Assembly: GCA_900542445.1 (NCBI GenBank)
Contig: UQNN01000012.1
Span: 3,676-67,675 of the forward strand
DNA: 64,000 nt
Reading direction: 5' to 3'
DNA from: an uncultured Eubacteriales bacterium
Lineage (GTDB): Bacteria > Bacillota > Clostridia > Christensenellales > Aristaeellaceae
The notes under the pieces were generated by a model. It was not told where the DNA came from. It worked only from the letters and a program-made list of their open reading frames with translations, and searched no databases. The position numbers were made by a program, and so were the translations under genes. Shown here one piece after another: positions 31,458 to 39,486 of this stretch (positions are counted from its first letter, which is position 1; each line of letters starts with the position of its first letter).

Positions 31458-32239
31458 ACGGCTTCCTTGAAGACCTGAAAGGCAGCTTCGGCATTCTTTC
31501 CAACGCGGACGTGATGAGTTATCTGCTGCGCGGGCTGATGTTTACGCTGGTGATTTCGGTGATCGCGATCGTATTCAGCCTGCTGCTCGGCGTGGCGCTG
31601 GCGCTGGCGAGAAACTACTGCACGCGCGGCCCGGCACGCGTGCTGCAAAAAATGGCTTCTATCTATATAGAGCTGTTTCGCAACACGCCGCTGATGCTGT
31701 GGATGTTCGTTTGTTTTGTGATGTGTCCGGCTCCGGCGGTGAGCAAATCGTTTGCCGAGATGCTGGGTATGAGCTCGACGGTGGCTGTGAAGACGCTCTT
31801 CAAGGCGATTGTCGCCTTGACACTGTTTACGTCGGCCATCATGGCGGAAATTATCCGCGGCGGATTGAACTCGGTGGCGAAAGGACAGTTTGAAGCGGCC
31901 TATTCGCAGGGCTTTGGCATGATGCAGACGATGACGCTGATTGTGCTGCCGCAGGCGCTGCGCAACATTGTGCCGACGCTGCTTTCCCAGATGATTACGA
32001 CGATCAAGGACAGCAGCTACATGGCGAGCCTGGTTACGGTCGAGCTGATGGCCTGCACAAAGCTGATCATCAGCAAGGCGAACGCCTACAACGGCACGTG
32101 GGTGGATCGATTTAACCGGGGAACGATTCATGTGACGGATGTGTTTGTGCTGTTCGGGTTTGCGTTTCTGGCCTATTTCGCAATCAACTTTACGCTTTCG
32201 TGTCTGGTGCGGCGGACGCGCGGCAGGCGGAGCAGATAA
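31454..32239 (+). CDS. Polar amino acid ABC transporter permease 2
   Basis: A 261-residue permease, started at the ATG at 31454, which overlaps the stop of permease 1 (ATGA). It has LLRGLMFTLVISVIAIVFSL as first membrane segment and the coupling loop AIMAEIIRGGLNSVAKGQFE, then AAYSQGFG, as in permease 1, from which it differs by a longer loop before that motif (CPAPAVSKSFAEMLGMSS). The two permeases are probably a heterodimer. The protein ends in a basic stretch (RRTRGRRSR). A terminator follows, closing the operon. Confidence 0.92.
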   Translation: MNGFLEDLKGSFGILSNADVMSYLLRGLMFTLVISVIAIVFSLLLGVALALARNYCTRGPARVLQKMASIYIELFRNTPLMLWMFVCFVMCPAPAVSKSFAEMLGMSSTVAVKTLFKAIVALTLFTSAIMAEIIRGGLNSVAKGQFEAAYSQGFGMMQTMTLIVLPQALRNIVPTLLSQMITTIKDSSYMASLVTVELMACTKLIISKANAYNGTWVDRFNRGTIHVTDVFVLFGFAFLAYFAINFTLSCLVRRTRGRRSR

Positions 32240-32246
32240 AAGAAGG

Positions 32247-32279
32247 ATGTTCTCCTCTCAAGCGGGGGAGGACATTTTT
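32247..32279 (+). terminator. Terminator of the ABC transporter operon
   Basis: ATGTTCTCC (32247-32255) pairs with GGAGGACAT (32267-32275) with one T-G pair, followed by TTTTTC. Confidence 0.8.
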
Positions 32280-32684
32280 CATATCCGGATTGCGCCGGGA
32301 AATAATGAATAACACAAGAAACGTCTGACGACCGATGAAACGGACTGAATCGCTTTAAAGCGCTAAAGCGAAGATGGAGATGAATCGAAATCAGGTCAGT
32401 CGGTACAGGGATGAAAGATGGGATTGTACAAATTTTACAAAAACGGATCATGGGGAAGGCCGAAAGTTTGTGAAAGTATCTTTTAAAAGCGTGATGATAC
32501 GCACGGACACGTGGATATTGAACATGCGAATGATACGCCTGGAACAGTGGATAGAATGCGGATGAAAAACGGGGAAAACGAACGGCTGAAAAAAGCAGAC
32601 GGCAGAAGGATTTTTGAGCGGAGAAGGAAAAAGAGGAAAAAGCGGAAAACTTCAAAAAAGATGAAAAAAGTTTTGAAAAAGGGG
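32280..32684. other. Non-coding stretch before the S10 operon
   Basis: About 400 bases with no credible gene: short open frames lack ribosome binding sites and family resemblance. From ~32560 to 32684 the + strand is strongly purine-rich with repeated A-tracts (GAAAAAG, GGAAAAAG, GATGAAAAAAG), unlike the GC-rich surroundings. Such A-tracts just upstream of a -35 box may act as an UP element or bend the DNA for the strong ribosomal promoter. Confidence 0.5.
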
Positions 32685-32713
32685 TTGCTTTTTTTTAAGA
32701 AATGGAATATAAT
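32685..32713 (+). promoter_or_regulatory. Promoter of the S10-spc-alpha operon
   Basis: TTGCTT (32685-32690), 17-base spacer, TATAAT (32708-32713). It is the only strong promoter seen before the 16-kb ribosomal block. Confidence 0.85.
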
Positions 32714-32719
32714 GTGGCA

Positions 32720-32873
32720 GATGTCTGCAAAGGGGATGAAGTAACAGATTGCTCACTGGCCGGTGAGGGAACTGTTATGGACCATGTCCGCCAATCGGAC
32801 GACGGCTCAAGGTCCGTCATGCAGGGCAAAAGCCAAGCAAGTCGTACTTGAGTACGAACAAGGAGGAAAAGAA
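32720..32873 (+). promoter_or_regulatory. Structured leader of the S10 operon
   Basis: The ~150-base leader holds three possible hairpins: CTCAC...GTGAG (around 32753-32768), GTCCG...CGGAC (around 32788-32802), and CGTACTTGAGTACG just before the AAGGAGG of rpsJ. In E. coli ribosomal protein L4 controls this operon through its leader; whether this leader binds a protein is unknown. Confidence 0.45.
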
Positions 32874-33182
32874 ATGGCCAGCAAGAAAATTCGCATCAAG
32901 CTCTGGGCTTACGAGCACAGCCTCGTTGACCAGGCTGCCGAGCGCATCGTCGAGACCGCTCGCCGCACCGGTTCCAAGGTGTCCGGCCCGATCCCGCTTC
33001 CGACCGAGAAGGAAGTCGTGACGATCCTGCGCGCGCCGCACAAGTACAAGGATTCCCGCGAACAGTTCGAGCAGCGCACCCACAAGCGCCTGATCGACGT
33101 TCAGAACCCCACTCGCGCCACCTTTGACGCGATGGAGAAGCTCGATCTCCCCGCTGGTGTGGAAATCGAGATCAAACTGTGA
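32874..33182 (+). CDS. rpsJ: Ribosomal protein S10
   Basis: S10 of the 30S head, also a partner of NusB in antitermination. The ATG at 32874 lies behind AAGGAGG and gives 102 residues, the normal length; a longer frame upstream runs through the leader without a site. Signatures are KIRIKLWAYEHSLVDQAAER, GPIPLPTEK and the RTHKRLIDVQNP loop. It is the first gene of the S10-spc-alpha block, 17 bases before rplC. Confidence 0.98.
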   Translation: MASKKIRIKLWAYEHSLVDQAAERIVETARRTGSKVSGPIPLPTEKEVVTILRAPHKYKDSREQFEQRTHKRLIDVQNPTRATFDAMEKLDLPAGVEIEIKL

Positions 33183-33199
33183 TCAGGAGGTAAGCAGAT

Positions 33200-33841
33200 A
33201 TGAAGAAAGGTATCGTCGGCAAGAAGATCGGCATGACGCAGATCTTTACCGAGGACGGCCGCCTGATCCCGGTTACTGTTATTCAGGCAGGCCCCTGCCC
33301 GGTCGTCCAGAAGAAGACCGTGGAAAACGACGGCTACGAAGCGATCCAGGTCGGTTTTGACGCTTACGCCGAGAACCGCGCCGAGAAGCTGGTGAACAAG
33401 CCCATCAAGGGCCACTTCGCCAAGGCGAACGTCGCTCCCTGCCGCAAGCTGCGCGAGCTGCGCCTTGAGGATTGCTCCGCTTACAACGTTGGCGACGAGG
33501 TGAAGGTTGACGTCTTCGCCGCGGGCGACAAGGTTGATATCACCGGCACCTCCAAGGGCCACGGCTTCACCGGCGCGATCGCCCGTTGGAACCAGCACAC
33601 CGGCCCGATGGCCCACGGTTCCAAGTATCATCGCGGCGTTGGTTCCCTGAGCGCGAACTCCACGCCGTCCCGCGTGTTCAAGAACAAGAAGATGTCCGGC
33701 CACTACGGCGTCGATCGCGTGACTACGCTGAACATGAGCGTTGTGCGCGTTGACGCGGAGCGCAACCTGCTGCTCGTGCGCGGCGCTGTGCCGGGCCCGA
33801 AGGGCGGAACCCTTGTGATCCGCGATTCCGTCAAGGCCTGA
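33200..33841 (+). CDS. rplC: Ribosomal protein L3
   Basis: L3 is an early-assembling 50S protein whose long loop reaches the peptidyl transferase centre. At 213 residues it has the standard size. It begins KKGIVGKKIGMTQIFTEDG and includes the loop motif HGSKYHRGVGSLSANSTPSR followed by VFKNKKMSGHYG, with the Gln residue of NQHTGPM used for methylation in E. coli placed as expected. The start follows AGGAGG. Confidence 0.98.
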   Translation: MKKGIVGKKIGMTQIFTEDGRLIPVTVIQAGPCPVVQKKTVENDGYEAIQVGFDAYAENRAEKLVNKPIKGHFAKANVAPCRKLRELRLEDCSAYNVGDEVKVDVFAAGDKVDITGTSKGHGFTGAIARWNQHTGPMAHGSKYHRGVGSLSANSTPSRVFKNKKMSGHYGVDRVTTLNMSVVRVDAERNLLLVRGAVPGPKGGTLVIRDSVKA

Positions 33842-33859
33842 TAAGGAGGAACCGTCACA

Positions 33860-34483
33860 ATGCCTAAGATTGCAATGCTGAATCAGGAAGGCGCTAAAGT
33901 CGGTGAGATCGAGCTGAGCGAAGCGATCTTCGCCTCCGAGATCAACGAGAGCGTCCTGCACCTGGTCGTTCGCAGCCAGCTGGCCGCCAAGCGCCAGGGC
34001 ACCCAGTCCGCCAAGACCCGCGGCGAAGTCCGCGGCGGCGGCCGTAAGATCTACCGCCAGAAGGGCACCGGCAATGCACGCCACCATGGCAACCGCGCGC
34101 CGCAGTTCACCCACGGCGGCGTCGTGTTCGCGCCGAAGCCGCGCGACTACGTCGTGAATGTGCCGAAGAAGGTTCGCCGCCTGGCGCTCAAGGGCGCCCT
34201 CACCTCCAAGGTGAACGATGGCGAGATGATCGTTCTGGACAAGATCGCCCTGACCGCGCCGAAGACCCGCGAGGTTGCCGCGATCCTCAAGAACCTGGGC
34301 GTCGAAAAGACCGCGCTGCTCGTGCTGGCCGGCCCGGACGACACCATCACCCGCGCGTCCGCGAACATCGCGGGCCTGAAGACCGCTTATGTCAACACGA
34401 TTAACGTGCTGGACATCCTCGGCAATGAGAAGTTCATCATCACCGAGGAAGCGGTCAAGCTCGTTGAGGAGGTTTACGCGTAA
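33860..34483 (+). CDS. rplD: Ribosomal protein L4
   Basis: L4 lines the peptide exit tunnel with its extended loop and, in E. coli, represses its own operon. Here 207 residues; the tunnel loop KTRGEVRGGGRKIYRQKGTG then NARHHGNRAPQFTHGG is intact. Possible autoregulation would act on the leader upstream of rpsJ, but no L4 site was recognised. The last base of its stop codon is the first base of the rplW start. Confidence 0.98.
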   Translation: MPKIAMLNQEGAKVGEIELSEAIFASEINESVLHLVVRSQLAAKRQGTQSAKTRGEVRGGGRKIYRQKGTGNARHHGNRAPQFTHGGVVFAPKPRDYVVNVPKKVRRLALKGALTSKVNDGEMIVLDKIALTAPKTREVAAILKNLGVEKTALLVLAGPDDTITRASANIAGLKTAYVNTINVLDILGNEKFIITEEAVKLVEEVYA

Positions 34484-34779
34484 TGAAGAATCCTCATGAT
34501 ATCATCCTCCGCCCCGTTCTGACTGAAAAGTCTTACGACGGCATGGCGGATAAGCGCTACGTCTTTGAAGTCGCGATCAACGCGAACAAGATCGAGATCA
34601 AGCAGGCCGTTGAAGCTGCTTTCGGCGTCAAGGTTGAGAGCGTCAACACCCTGCGCACCCTCGGCAAGATCAAGCGTCAGGGCCGTTACGCCGGCCGCAC
34701 CCCCGAAATCAAGAAGGCTTACGTCACGCTGAAGGAAGACTCCAAGACCATCGAGTTCTTCGACGGCATGGCGCAGTAA
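34483..34779 (+). CDS. rplW: Ribosomal protein L23
   Basis: L23 (98 residues) sits at the tunnel exit and is a docking point for trigger factor and the signal recognition particle. Motifs: PHDIILRPVLTEKSYD at the start and RTLGKIKRQGRYAGRTPEIK in the loop. It shares one base with rplD (TAATG), so the two are translationally coupled. Confidence 0.98.
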   Translation: MKNPHDIILRPVLTEKSYDGMADKRYVFEVAINANKIEIKQAVEAAFGVKVESVNTLRTLGKIKRQGRYAGRTPEIKKAYVTLKEDSKTIEFFDGMAQ

Positions 34780-34796
34780 CAGGGAGGTTAACAAAA

Positions 34797-35630
34797 ATGG
34801 CTATTCGTGTTTATAAGCCGACTTCCCCGGCCAGACGTTTCATGTCGGTGCTCACCTTCGAGGAAGTCACCAAGACGACGCCGGAAAAGTCCCTTCTGGA
34901 AAGCAAGAAGAAGAATGCCGGCCGCAATAAGCAGGGCAAGATCACCGTTCGCCACCAGGGCGGCGGCAACAAGGTCAAGTACCGCGTGATCGACTTTAAG
35001 CGCAACAAGGACGGCATCCCGGCCAAGGTTGCGGGCATCGAGTACGATCCGAACCGCACCGCGTTCATCGCGCTGCTCAACTACGCCGACGGCGAGAAGC
35101 GCTACATCCTGGCGCCGATCGACCTGAAGACCGGCGACACCGTGGTCAGCGGCGAAGGCGCGGACATCAAGCCGGGCAACGCCCTGCCGATCCGCAACAT
35201 CCCTCTGGGCACGCTGATCCACAACATCGAACTTGTTCCGGGCCGCGGCGGCCAGCTTGTCCGCAGCGCCGGCGACGCCGCTCAGCTGATGGCGAAGGAA
35301 GGCGCGAATGCGCAGGTTCGCCTCCCCTCCGGCGAAGTTCGCATGATCTCCATGGACGCGAAGGCGACCATCGGCACCGTGAGCAATGCTGATCACAGCA
35401 ACGTGCGCATCGGTAAGGCCGGCCGCACCCGTCACATGGGCATCCGTCCGAGCGTCCGCGGCGTGGTTATGAACCCGTGCGATCACCCGCACGGCGGCGG
35501 CGAAGGCAAGAGCCCGGTTGGCCTGCCCGCGCCTGTCACCCCGTGGGGCAAGCCGGCTCTCGGCCTGAAGACCCGCAAGCACAAGAAGTACTCTGACAAG
35601 AAGATTGTCAAGCGTGCGGGCAACAAGTAA
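34797..35630 (+). CDS. rplB: Ribosomal protein L2
   Basis: L2 (277 residues) is needed for subunit joining and peptidyl transfer. The C-terminal signature HPHGGGEGKSPVGLPAPVTP is present, including the His that lies near the catalytic centre, and RVIDFKRNKDGIPAKVAGIE in the N-terminal half. The start behind GGGAGG is clear and spacing to both neighbours is about 16 bases. Confidence 0.98.
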   Translation: MAIRVYKPTSPARRFMSVLTFEEVTKTTPEKSLLESKKKNAGRNKQGKITVRHQGGGNKVKYRVIDFKRNKDGIPAKVAGIEYDPNRTAFIALLNYADGEKRYILAPIDLKTGDTVVSGEGADIKPGNALPIRNIPLGTLIHNIELVPGRGGQLVRSAGDAAQLMAKEGANAQVRLPSGEVRMISMDAKATIGTVSNADHSNVRIGKAGRTRHMGIRPSVRGVVMNPCDHPHGGGEGKSPVGLPAPVTPWGKPALGLKTRKHKKYSDKKIVKRAGNK

Positions 35631-35645
35631 TAGGAGGACTCATCA

Positions 35646-35924
35646 ATGAGCAGATCGGTCAAGAAGGGCCCCTATGTAGCTGCTAAGCTGCTCAAGAGGG
35701 TCGAGGAAATGAACGAATCCGGCAAGAAGAGCGTGCTGAAGACCTGGTCCCGCGCGTCCACCATCTTCCCCCAGATGGTTGGTCACACCATCGCGGTGCA
35801 CGACGGCCGCAAGCATGTGCCGGTTTACATCGTGGAAGAGATGGTTGGTCACAAGCTGGGTGAGTTCGCCCCGACGCGTACCTTCAAGGGTCACGCCGGC
35901 GAGAGCGCCAGCGGCCGCAAGTAA
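35646..35924 (+). CDS. rpsS: Ribosomal protein S19
   Basis: S19 (92 residues) binds 16S rRNA in the 30S head beside S13. SRSVKKGPYVAAKLLKRVEE, the STIFPQMVGHTIAVHDGRKH stretch and GEFAPTRTFKGHAG are all standard. It starts behind AGGAGG, 15 bases after rplB. Confidence 0.98.
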   Translation: MSRSVKKGPYVAAKLLKRVEEMNESGKKSVLKTWSRASTIFPQMVGHTIAVHDGRKHVPVYIVEEMVGHKLGEFAPTRTFKGHAGESASGRK

Positions 35925-35938
35925 AGGAGTGAAATCGC

Positions 35939-36322
35939 ATGGCTACCAGAATTCGTGAAAAGGCGAAGGTCCGCAAGGAAACTGCGGACAAGCGTCCCCG
36001 CGCGACCGCTCGTTACGTGCGCATCTCTTCCCGCAAGGTGAAGATCGTCATCGATCTGATCCGCGGTAAGCAGGTGGACGAGGCGCTTGCGATCCTGATG
36101 TACACGCCGAAGGCGGCGGCTCCCGTCGTGGAGAAGCTGCTGCTTTCTGCGATTGCTAACGCCGAAAACAACCTGAGCATGGACCGTGGCTCCCTGTATG
36201 TCGCGGAAGTGTTCGCCAACCCGGGCCCGACGCTCAAGCGTTACGTTGCCCGCAGCCGCGGCAGCGCGTCCCCGATGCTCAAGCGCACGAGCCACATCAC
36301 CGTCGTGCTCGACCAGAAGTAA
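35939..36322 (+). CDS. rplV: Ribosomal protein L22
   Basis: L22 (127 residues) lines the exit tunnel with a beta-hairpin. The N-terminus has an additional ~15-residue basic extension (TRIREKAKVRKETADKRPRA) before the usual ATARYVRISSRKVKIVIDLI. The tunnel hairpin VFANPGPTLKRYVARSRGSA and SPMLKRTSHITVVL is intact; macrolide resistance changes map to this hairpin in other species. Confidence 0.98.
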   Translation: MATRIREKAKVRKETADKRPRATARYVRISSRKVKIVIDLIRGKQVDEALAILMYTPKAAAPVVEKLLLSAIANAENNLSMDRGSLYVAEVFANPGPTLKRYVARSRGSASPMLKRTSHITVVLDQK

Positions 36323-36334
36323 GGAGGTTTTCGG

Positions 36335-37060
36335 ATGGGCCAGAAAGTGAATCCGCATGGCGCCCGCGTCGGCGTCATCAAGGATTGGAGCACCCGCTGG
36401 TATGCGGATAAGAAGAACTTCGCGGACAACCTTGTGTCCGACGCGAAGCTCCGCAAAATGATTAAGGAACTGGAGTTCGTAGACGACAAGAGCAAGAAGC
36501 CTGTCAAGCTCTACGACGCCGGCATCTCTTCCATTGACATCGAGCGCCGCTTTGACAACGATAAAGTGCGCGTGACGGTGACCCTGAATGTGGCGAAGCC
36601 GGGTATCGTGATCGGCGCCAACGGCGCGAACATCGAGAAGATCAAGGCTGCGATCGTCAAGGAACTGGGCGCGAAGAACGCTCAGGTGATCCTCAACGTG
36701 CAGGAGATCAAGAACCCGGATCTGGACGCGCAGCTGGTTGCCGAGAACATCGCCGCGCAGCTGGAGAACCGCGTTTCCTTCCGCCGCGCGATGAAGAAGT
36801 GCCTGCAGAGCTCTATGCGCGCTGGCGCGAAGGGCATCAAGACCAGCGTGGCCGGCCGTCTGGGCGGCGCGGATATCGCGCGCAGCGAGGGCTACCACGA
36901 GGGTTCTATCCCGCTGCAGACCCTGCGTGCCGACATTGACTACGGCTTTGCCGAGGCGAAGACCGCTTACGGCCGCCTGGGCGTGAAGGTCTGGATCTAC
37001 AAGGGCCAGGTTCTTCCGACCGTGAAGAAAGCTCCGGCCAAGACCGAAGGAGGCAAATAA
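36335..37060 (+). CDS. rpsC: Ribosomal protein S3
   Basis: S3 (241 residues) lies at the mRNA entrance and has helicase activity with S4 and S5. The KH domain is visible (KPGIVIGANGANIEKIKAAI), and the C-terminal domain carries GAKGIKTSVAGRLGGADIAR followed by the usual GSIPLQTLRADIDYG. The end is a lysine-rich tail. AGGAGG for rplP lies inside the last codons. Confidence 0.98.
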   Translation: MGQKVNPHGARVGVIKDWSTRWYADKKNFADNLVSDAKLRKMIKELEFVDDKSKKPVKLYDAGISSIDIERRFDNDKVRVTVTLNVAKPGIVIGANGANIEKIKAAIVKELGAKNAQVILNVQEIKNPDLDAQLVAENIAAQLENRVSFRRAMKKCLQSSMRAGAKGIKTSVAGRLGGADIARSEGYHEGSIPLQTLRADIDYGFAEAKTAYGRLGVKVWIYKGQVLPTVKKAPAKTEGGK

Positions 37061-37063
37061 ACC

Positions 37064-37501
37064 ATGTTGATGCCCAAGAGAGTGAAGCGCCGCCGCGTCT
37101 TCCGCGGCCGCATGAAGGGCAAGGCCCAGCGCGGCAACTTCCTGGCTTACGGCGATTTCGGCATTGTTGCCACTGAGCCGAGCTGGGTGACTGCCCGCCA
37201 GATCGAGGCCGCCCGTATCGCCCTGACCCGCTACACCAAGCGTGGCGGCCAGGTTTGGATCAAGATTTTCCCGGACAAGCCGATCACCGAAAAGCCGGCC
37301 GAGACCCGAATGGGCTCCGGCAAGGGCTCTCCCGAATACTGGGTCGCGGTGGTGAAGCCGGGCCGTGTGCTCTTTGAGATCAAGGGCGTTGCGGAAGCCG
37401 ATGCGCGCGAGGCCCTGCGTCTTGCCCAGCACAAGCTGCCGCTGAAGACCAAGATCATCGCGCGTGAAACCGCGAAGACCAGCGAAGGTGGTGAAGCGTA
37501 A
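37064..37501 (+). CDS. rplP: Ribosomal protein L16
   Basis: L16 (145 residues) helps place the A-site tRNA and binds 5S and 23S rRNA. It begins MLMPKRVKRRRVFRGRMKGK, the usual L16 start, and keeps FGIVATEPSWVTARQIEAAR and GSGKGSPEYWVAVVKPGRVL, the loop near the Arg that is modified in some bacteria. The stop codon overlaps the rpmC start by one base. Confidence 0.98.
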   Translation: MLMPKRVKRRRVFRGRMKGKAQRGNFLAYGDFGIVATEPSWVTARQIEAARIALTRYTKRGGQVWIKIFPDKPITEKPAETRMGSGKGSPEYWVAVVKPGRVLFEIKGVAEADAREALRLAQHKLPLKTKIIARETAKTSEGGEA

Positions 37502-37701
37502 TGAAGAAGAACCAGTTTAACGGCATGACCGCCGCCGAGCTCAATGATAAGGTCGTGGAGCTGAAGAAGGAACTCTTCAATCTGCGCTTCCAGCTGGCTA
37601 CCGGCCAGCTCCAGGACACGACGGCGATCGTCAACACCAAGCGTGACATCGCCCGTGCCAAGACCGCGCTGCGCAGCCTCGAGCTCAAGGCTCAGGCGTA
37701 A
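37501..37701 (+). CDS. rpmC: Ribosomal protein L29
   Basis: L29 (66 residues), two helices at the tunnel exit next to L23. The core ELKKELFNLRFQLATGQLQD followed by TTAIVNTKRDIARAKTAL is typical. It is coupled to rplP through TAATG and precedes rpsQ by 20 bases. Confidence 0.97.
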   Translation: MKKNQFNGMTAAELNDKVVELKKELFNLRFQLATGQLQDTTAIVNTKRDIARAKTALRSLELKAQA

Positions 37702-37721
37702 CCCGGAAAGGAGATCGCATT

Positions 37722-37982
37722 ATGTCTGAAGTAAGAGGTATGCGCAAGACCCGCGTTGGCGTCGTCGTCAGCGACAAGATGGACAAGACCATCACCATCG
37801 CGGTTAAGTATCGCGTTCGCCATCCGCTGTATGGCAAAATCATGAACCGTACCACCAAGATCAAGGCCCATGACGAGAACAACGAGTGTGGCATTGGCGA
37901 CACCGTCCGCGTCATGGAGACCCGTCCGCTTAGCCATGACAAGCGCTGGCGCCTGGTCGAGATCATCGAGAAGGCGAAGTAA
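37722..37982 (+). CDS. rpsQ: Ribosomal protein S17
   Basis: S17 (86 residues), an OB-fold protein that starts 30S assembly by binding the 5' domain of 16S rRNA. RKTRVGVVVSDKMDKTITIA and the RPLSHDKRWRLVEIIEKAK end are standard. The start is behind AAAGGAG. Confidence 0.97.
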   Translation: MSEVRGMRKTRVGVVVSDKMDKTITIAVKYRVRHPLYGKIMNRTTKIKAHDENNECGIGDTVRVMETRPLSHDKRWRLVEIIEKAK

Positions 37983-38011
37983 GCCCTGTCGGATAAGGAG
38001 GAAATAACTCA

Positions 38012-38380
38012 ATGATTCAGCCGCAAACGCGTCTTAAAGTCGCCGACAACACCGGCGCTAAGGAAATTATGTGCTTCCGCGTCATGGGCGGTTCTTTCCG
38101 CCAGACCGGCTCGGTCGGCGATATCATCATGGCTTCGGTCAAGAGCGCAACGCCCGGCGGCGTTGTGAAGAAGGGCGACGTCGTGAAGGCCGTTATCGTC
38201 CGCACGCACAAGAGCTACCGTCGTCCGGACGGTTCCTACATCCGTTTTGATGACAACGCTGCCGTTATCATCAACAACGACAAGCAGCCCAAGGGCACCC
38301 GTATCTTTGGGCCGGTCGCCCGTGAGCTGCGCGAGCACGACTTCATGAAGATCGTGTCTCTGGCTCCCGAAGTTCTGTAA
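38012..38380 (+). CDS. rplN: Ribosomal protein L14
   Basis: L14 (122 residues) forms an intersubunit bridge and is the docking site of the silencing factor RsfS. MIQPQTRLKVADNTGAKEIM and the end GPVARELREHDFMKIVSLAP are as expected. In E. coli this is the first gene of the spc operon; here no promoter is visible in the 29-base gap before it, so S10 and spc run together. Confidence 0.98.
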   Translation: MIQPQTRLKVADNTGAKEIMCFRVMGGSFRQTGSVGDIIMASVKSATPGGVVKKGDVVKAVIVRTHKSYRRPDGSYIRFDDNAAVIINNDKQPKGTRIFGPVARELREHDFMKIVSLAPEVL

Positions 38381-38396
38381 GGAGGGGCAAGAGAAT

Positions 38397-38711
38397 ATGC
38401 ATATCCGTTCCAAGGATACGGTGGTTGTGATCACCGGTAAGGACAAGGGCAAGGAAGGCAAGGTTCTGGTTGCTTCCCCGAAGACCGGCAAGGTCGTCGT
38501 GGAAGGCGTTGCTATTGCCACCAAGCATCAGAAGCCGCGCCAGCAGGGCGTGCCGGGCGGCATCGTGAAGAAGGAAGCCGCCATCGACGCCAGCAACGTG
38601 ATGCTCGTCTGCCCGAAGTGCAAGAAGGGCGTTCGCGTTGGTTACAGCGTGCTGGAGAACGGCACCAAGGTTCGTGTCTGCAAGAAGTGCGGCGCGAGCA
38701 TCGAAGAGTAA
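38397..38711 (+). CDS. rplX: Ribosomal protein L24 with a zinc-ribbon-like Cys set
   Basis: L24 (104 residues), an assembly-initiating 50S protein with a KOW fold (DTVVVITGKDKGKEGKVLVA). Unlike B. subtilis L24, it has two Cys pairs, C72-C75 (VCPKCKKG) and C95-C98 (VCKKCGAS), in the C-terminal hairpin, which would bind zinc. This variant is familiar from other Clostridia. Confidence 0.97.
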   Translation: MHIRSKDTVVVITGKDKGKEGKVLVASPKTGKVVVEGVAIATKHQKPRQQGVPGGIVKKEAAIDASNVMLVCPKCKKGVRVGYSVLENGTKVRVCKKCGASIEE

Positions 38712-38729
38712 TGCAGGAGGAAACAAGTA

Positions 38730-39272
38730 ATGGAAGCGCGTCTTTACGATAAGTACGTGACCGAAGTGGTTCCTGCCCTGCAGCAGAAGTTCGGTTACAA
38801 GAACGTCAACCAGATCCCGAAGATCGACAAGATCGTGATCAACATGGGTCTTGGCGATTGCAAGGACAACCCCAAGGCGCTGGAAGTGGCCGTGAAGGAG
38901 CTTGAGGCCATCGCTGGCCAGAAGGCGATCACCACCAAGGCCAAGAAGTCCATCGCTAACTTCAAGCTCCGTGAAGGCATGAACATCGGCGCGAAGGTCA
39001 CCCTGCGCGGCGAGCGTATGTATGAGTTCATGGACAAGCTGATGAACATCGCCCTCCCGCGTGTTCGCGACTTCCACGGCGTGAGCGACAAGGCCTTCGA
39101 CGGCCGCGGCAACTACGCGCTGGGCATTCGTGAGCAGCTGCTCTTCCCCGAAATCGACTACGATAAGGTTGAGAAGGTTCGCGGCATGGAAATGATCTTC
39201 GTGACCACCGCTCAGAGCGACGAAGAGTGCAAAGAGCTGCTTCGCCTGATGGGCATGCCGTTCACGAAGTAA
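38730..39272 (+). CDS. rplE: Ribosomal protein L5
   Basis: L5 (180 residues) binds 5S rRNA and contacts the P-site tRNA and S13. KIDKIVINMGLGDCKDNPKA, KKSIANFKLREGMNIGAKVT and the RDFHGVSDKAFDGRGNYALG loop are characteristic. Strong AGGAGG precedes the start. Confidence 0.98.
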   Translation: MEARLYDKYVTEVVPALQQKFGYKNVNQIPKIDKIVINMGLGDCKDNPKALEVAVKELEAIAGQKAITTKAKKSIANFKLREGMNIGAKVTLRGERMYEFMDKLMNIALPRVRDFHGVSDKAFDGRGNYALGIREQLLFPEIDYDKVEKVRGMEMIFVTTAQSDEECKELLRLMGMPFTK

Positions 39273-39288
39273 GGAGGAGGACAATCAC

Positions 39289-39474
39289 ATGGCTAAGACC
39301 AGTATGATCAACAAGCAGCAGAAGGAGCCGAAGTTCTCTACTCGTGCTTACACCCGCTGCCGCCTGTGCGGCCGTCCGCACTCCGTGCTCCGCAAGTACG
39401 GCGTGTGCCGCATTTGTTTCCGCGAACTGGCGTACAAGGGAGAGATTCCCGGCGTCCGCAAGGCCAGCTGGTAA
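39289..39474 (+). CDS. rpsN: Ribosomal protein S14, zinc-binding type Z
   Basis: S14 (61 residues), the short zinc-binding form (also called rpsZ). The four ligands are C24, C27, C40 and C43 in RCRLCGRPHSVLRKYGVCRI followed by C. The end PGVRKASW is conserved. Some bacteria keep a second zinc-free copy for zinc shortage; none is in this window. Confidence 0.98.
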   Translation: MAKTSMINKQQKEPKFSTRAYTRCRLCGRPHSVLRKYGVCRICFRELAYKGEIPGVRKASW

Positions 39475-39486
39475 GGAGGAACTGAA

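Noticed and set aside
32374..32565. 63-codon open frame in the gap before the S10 operon
   Set aside because: No ribosome binding site, no promoter, no family resemblance.
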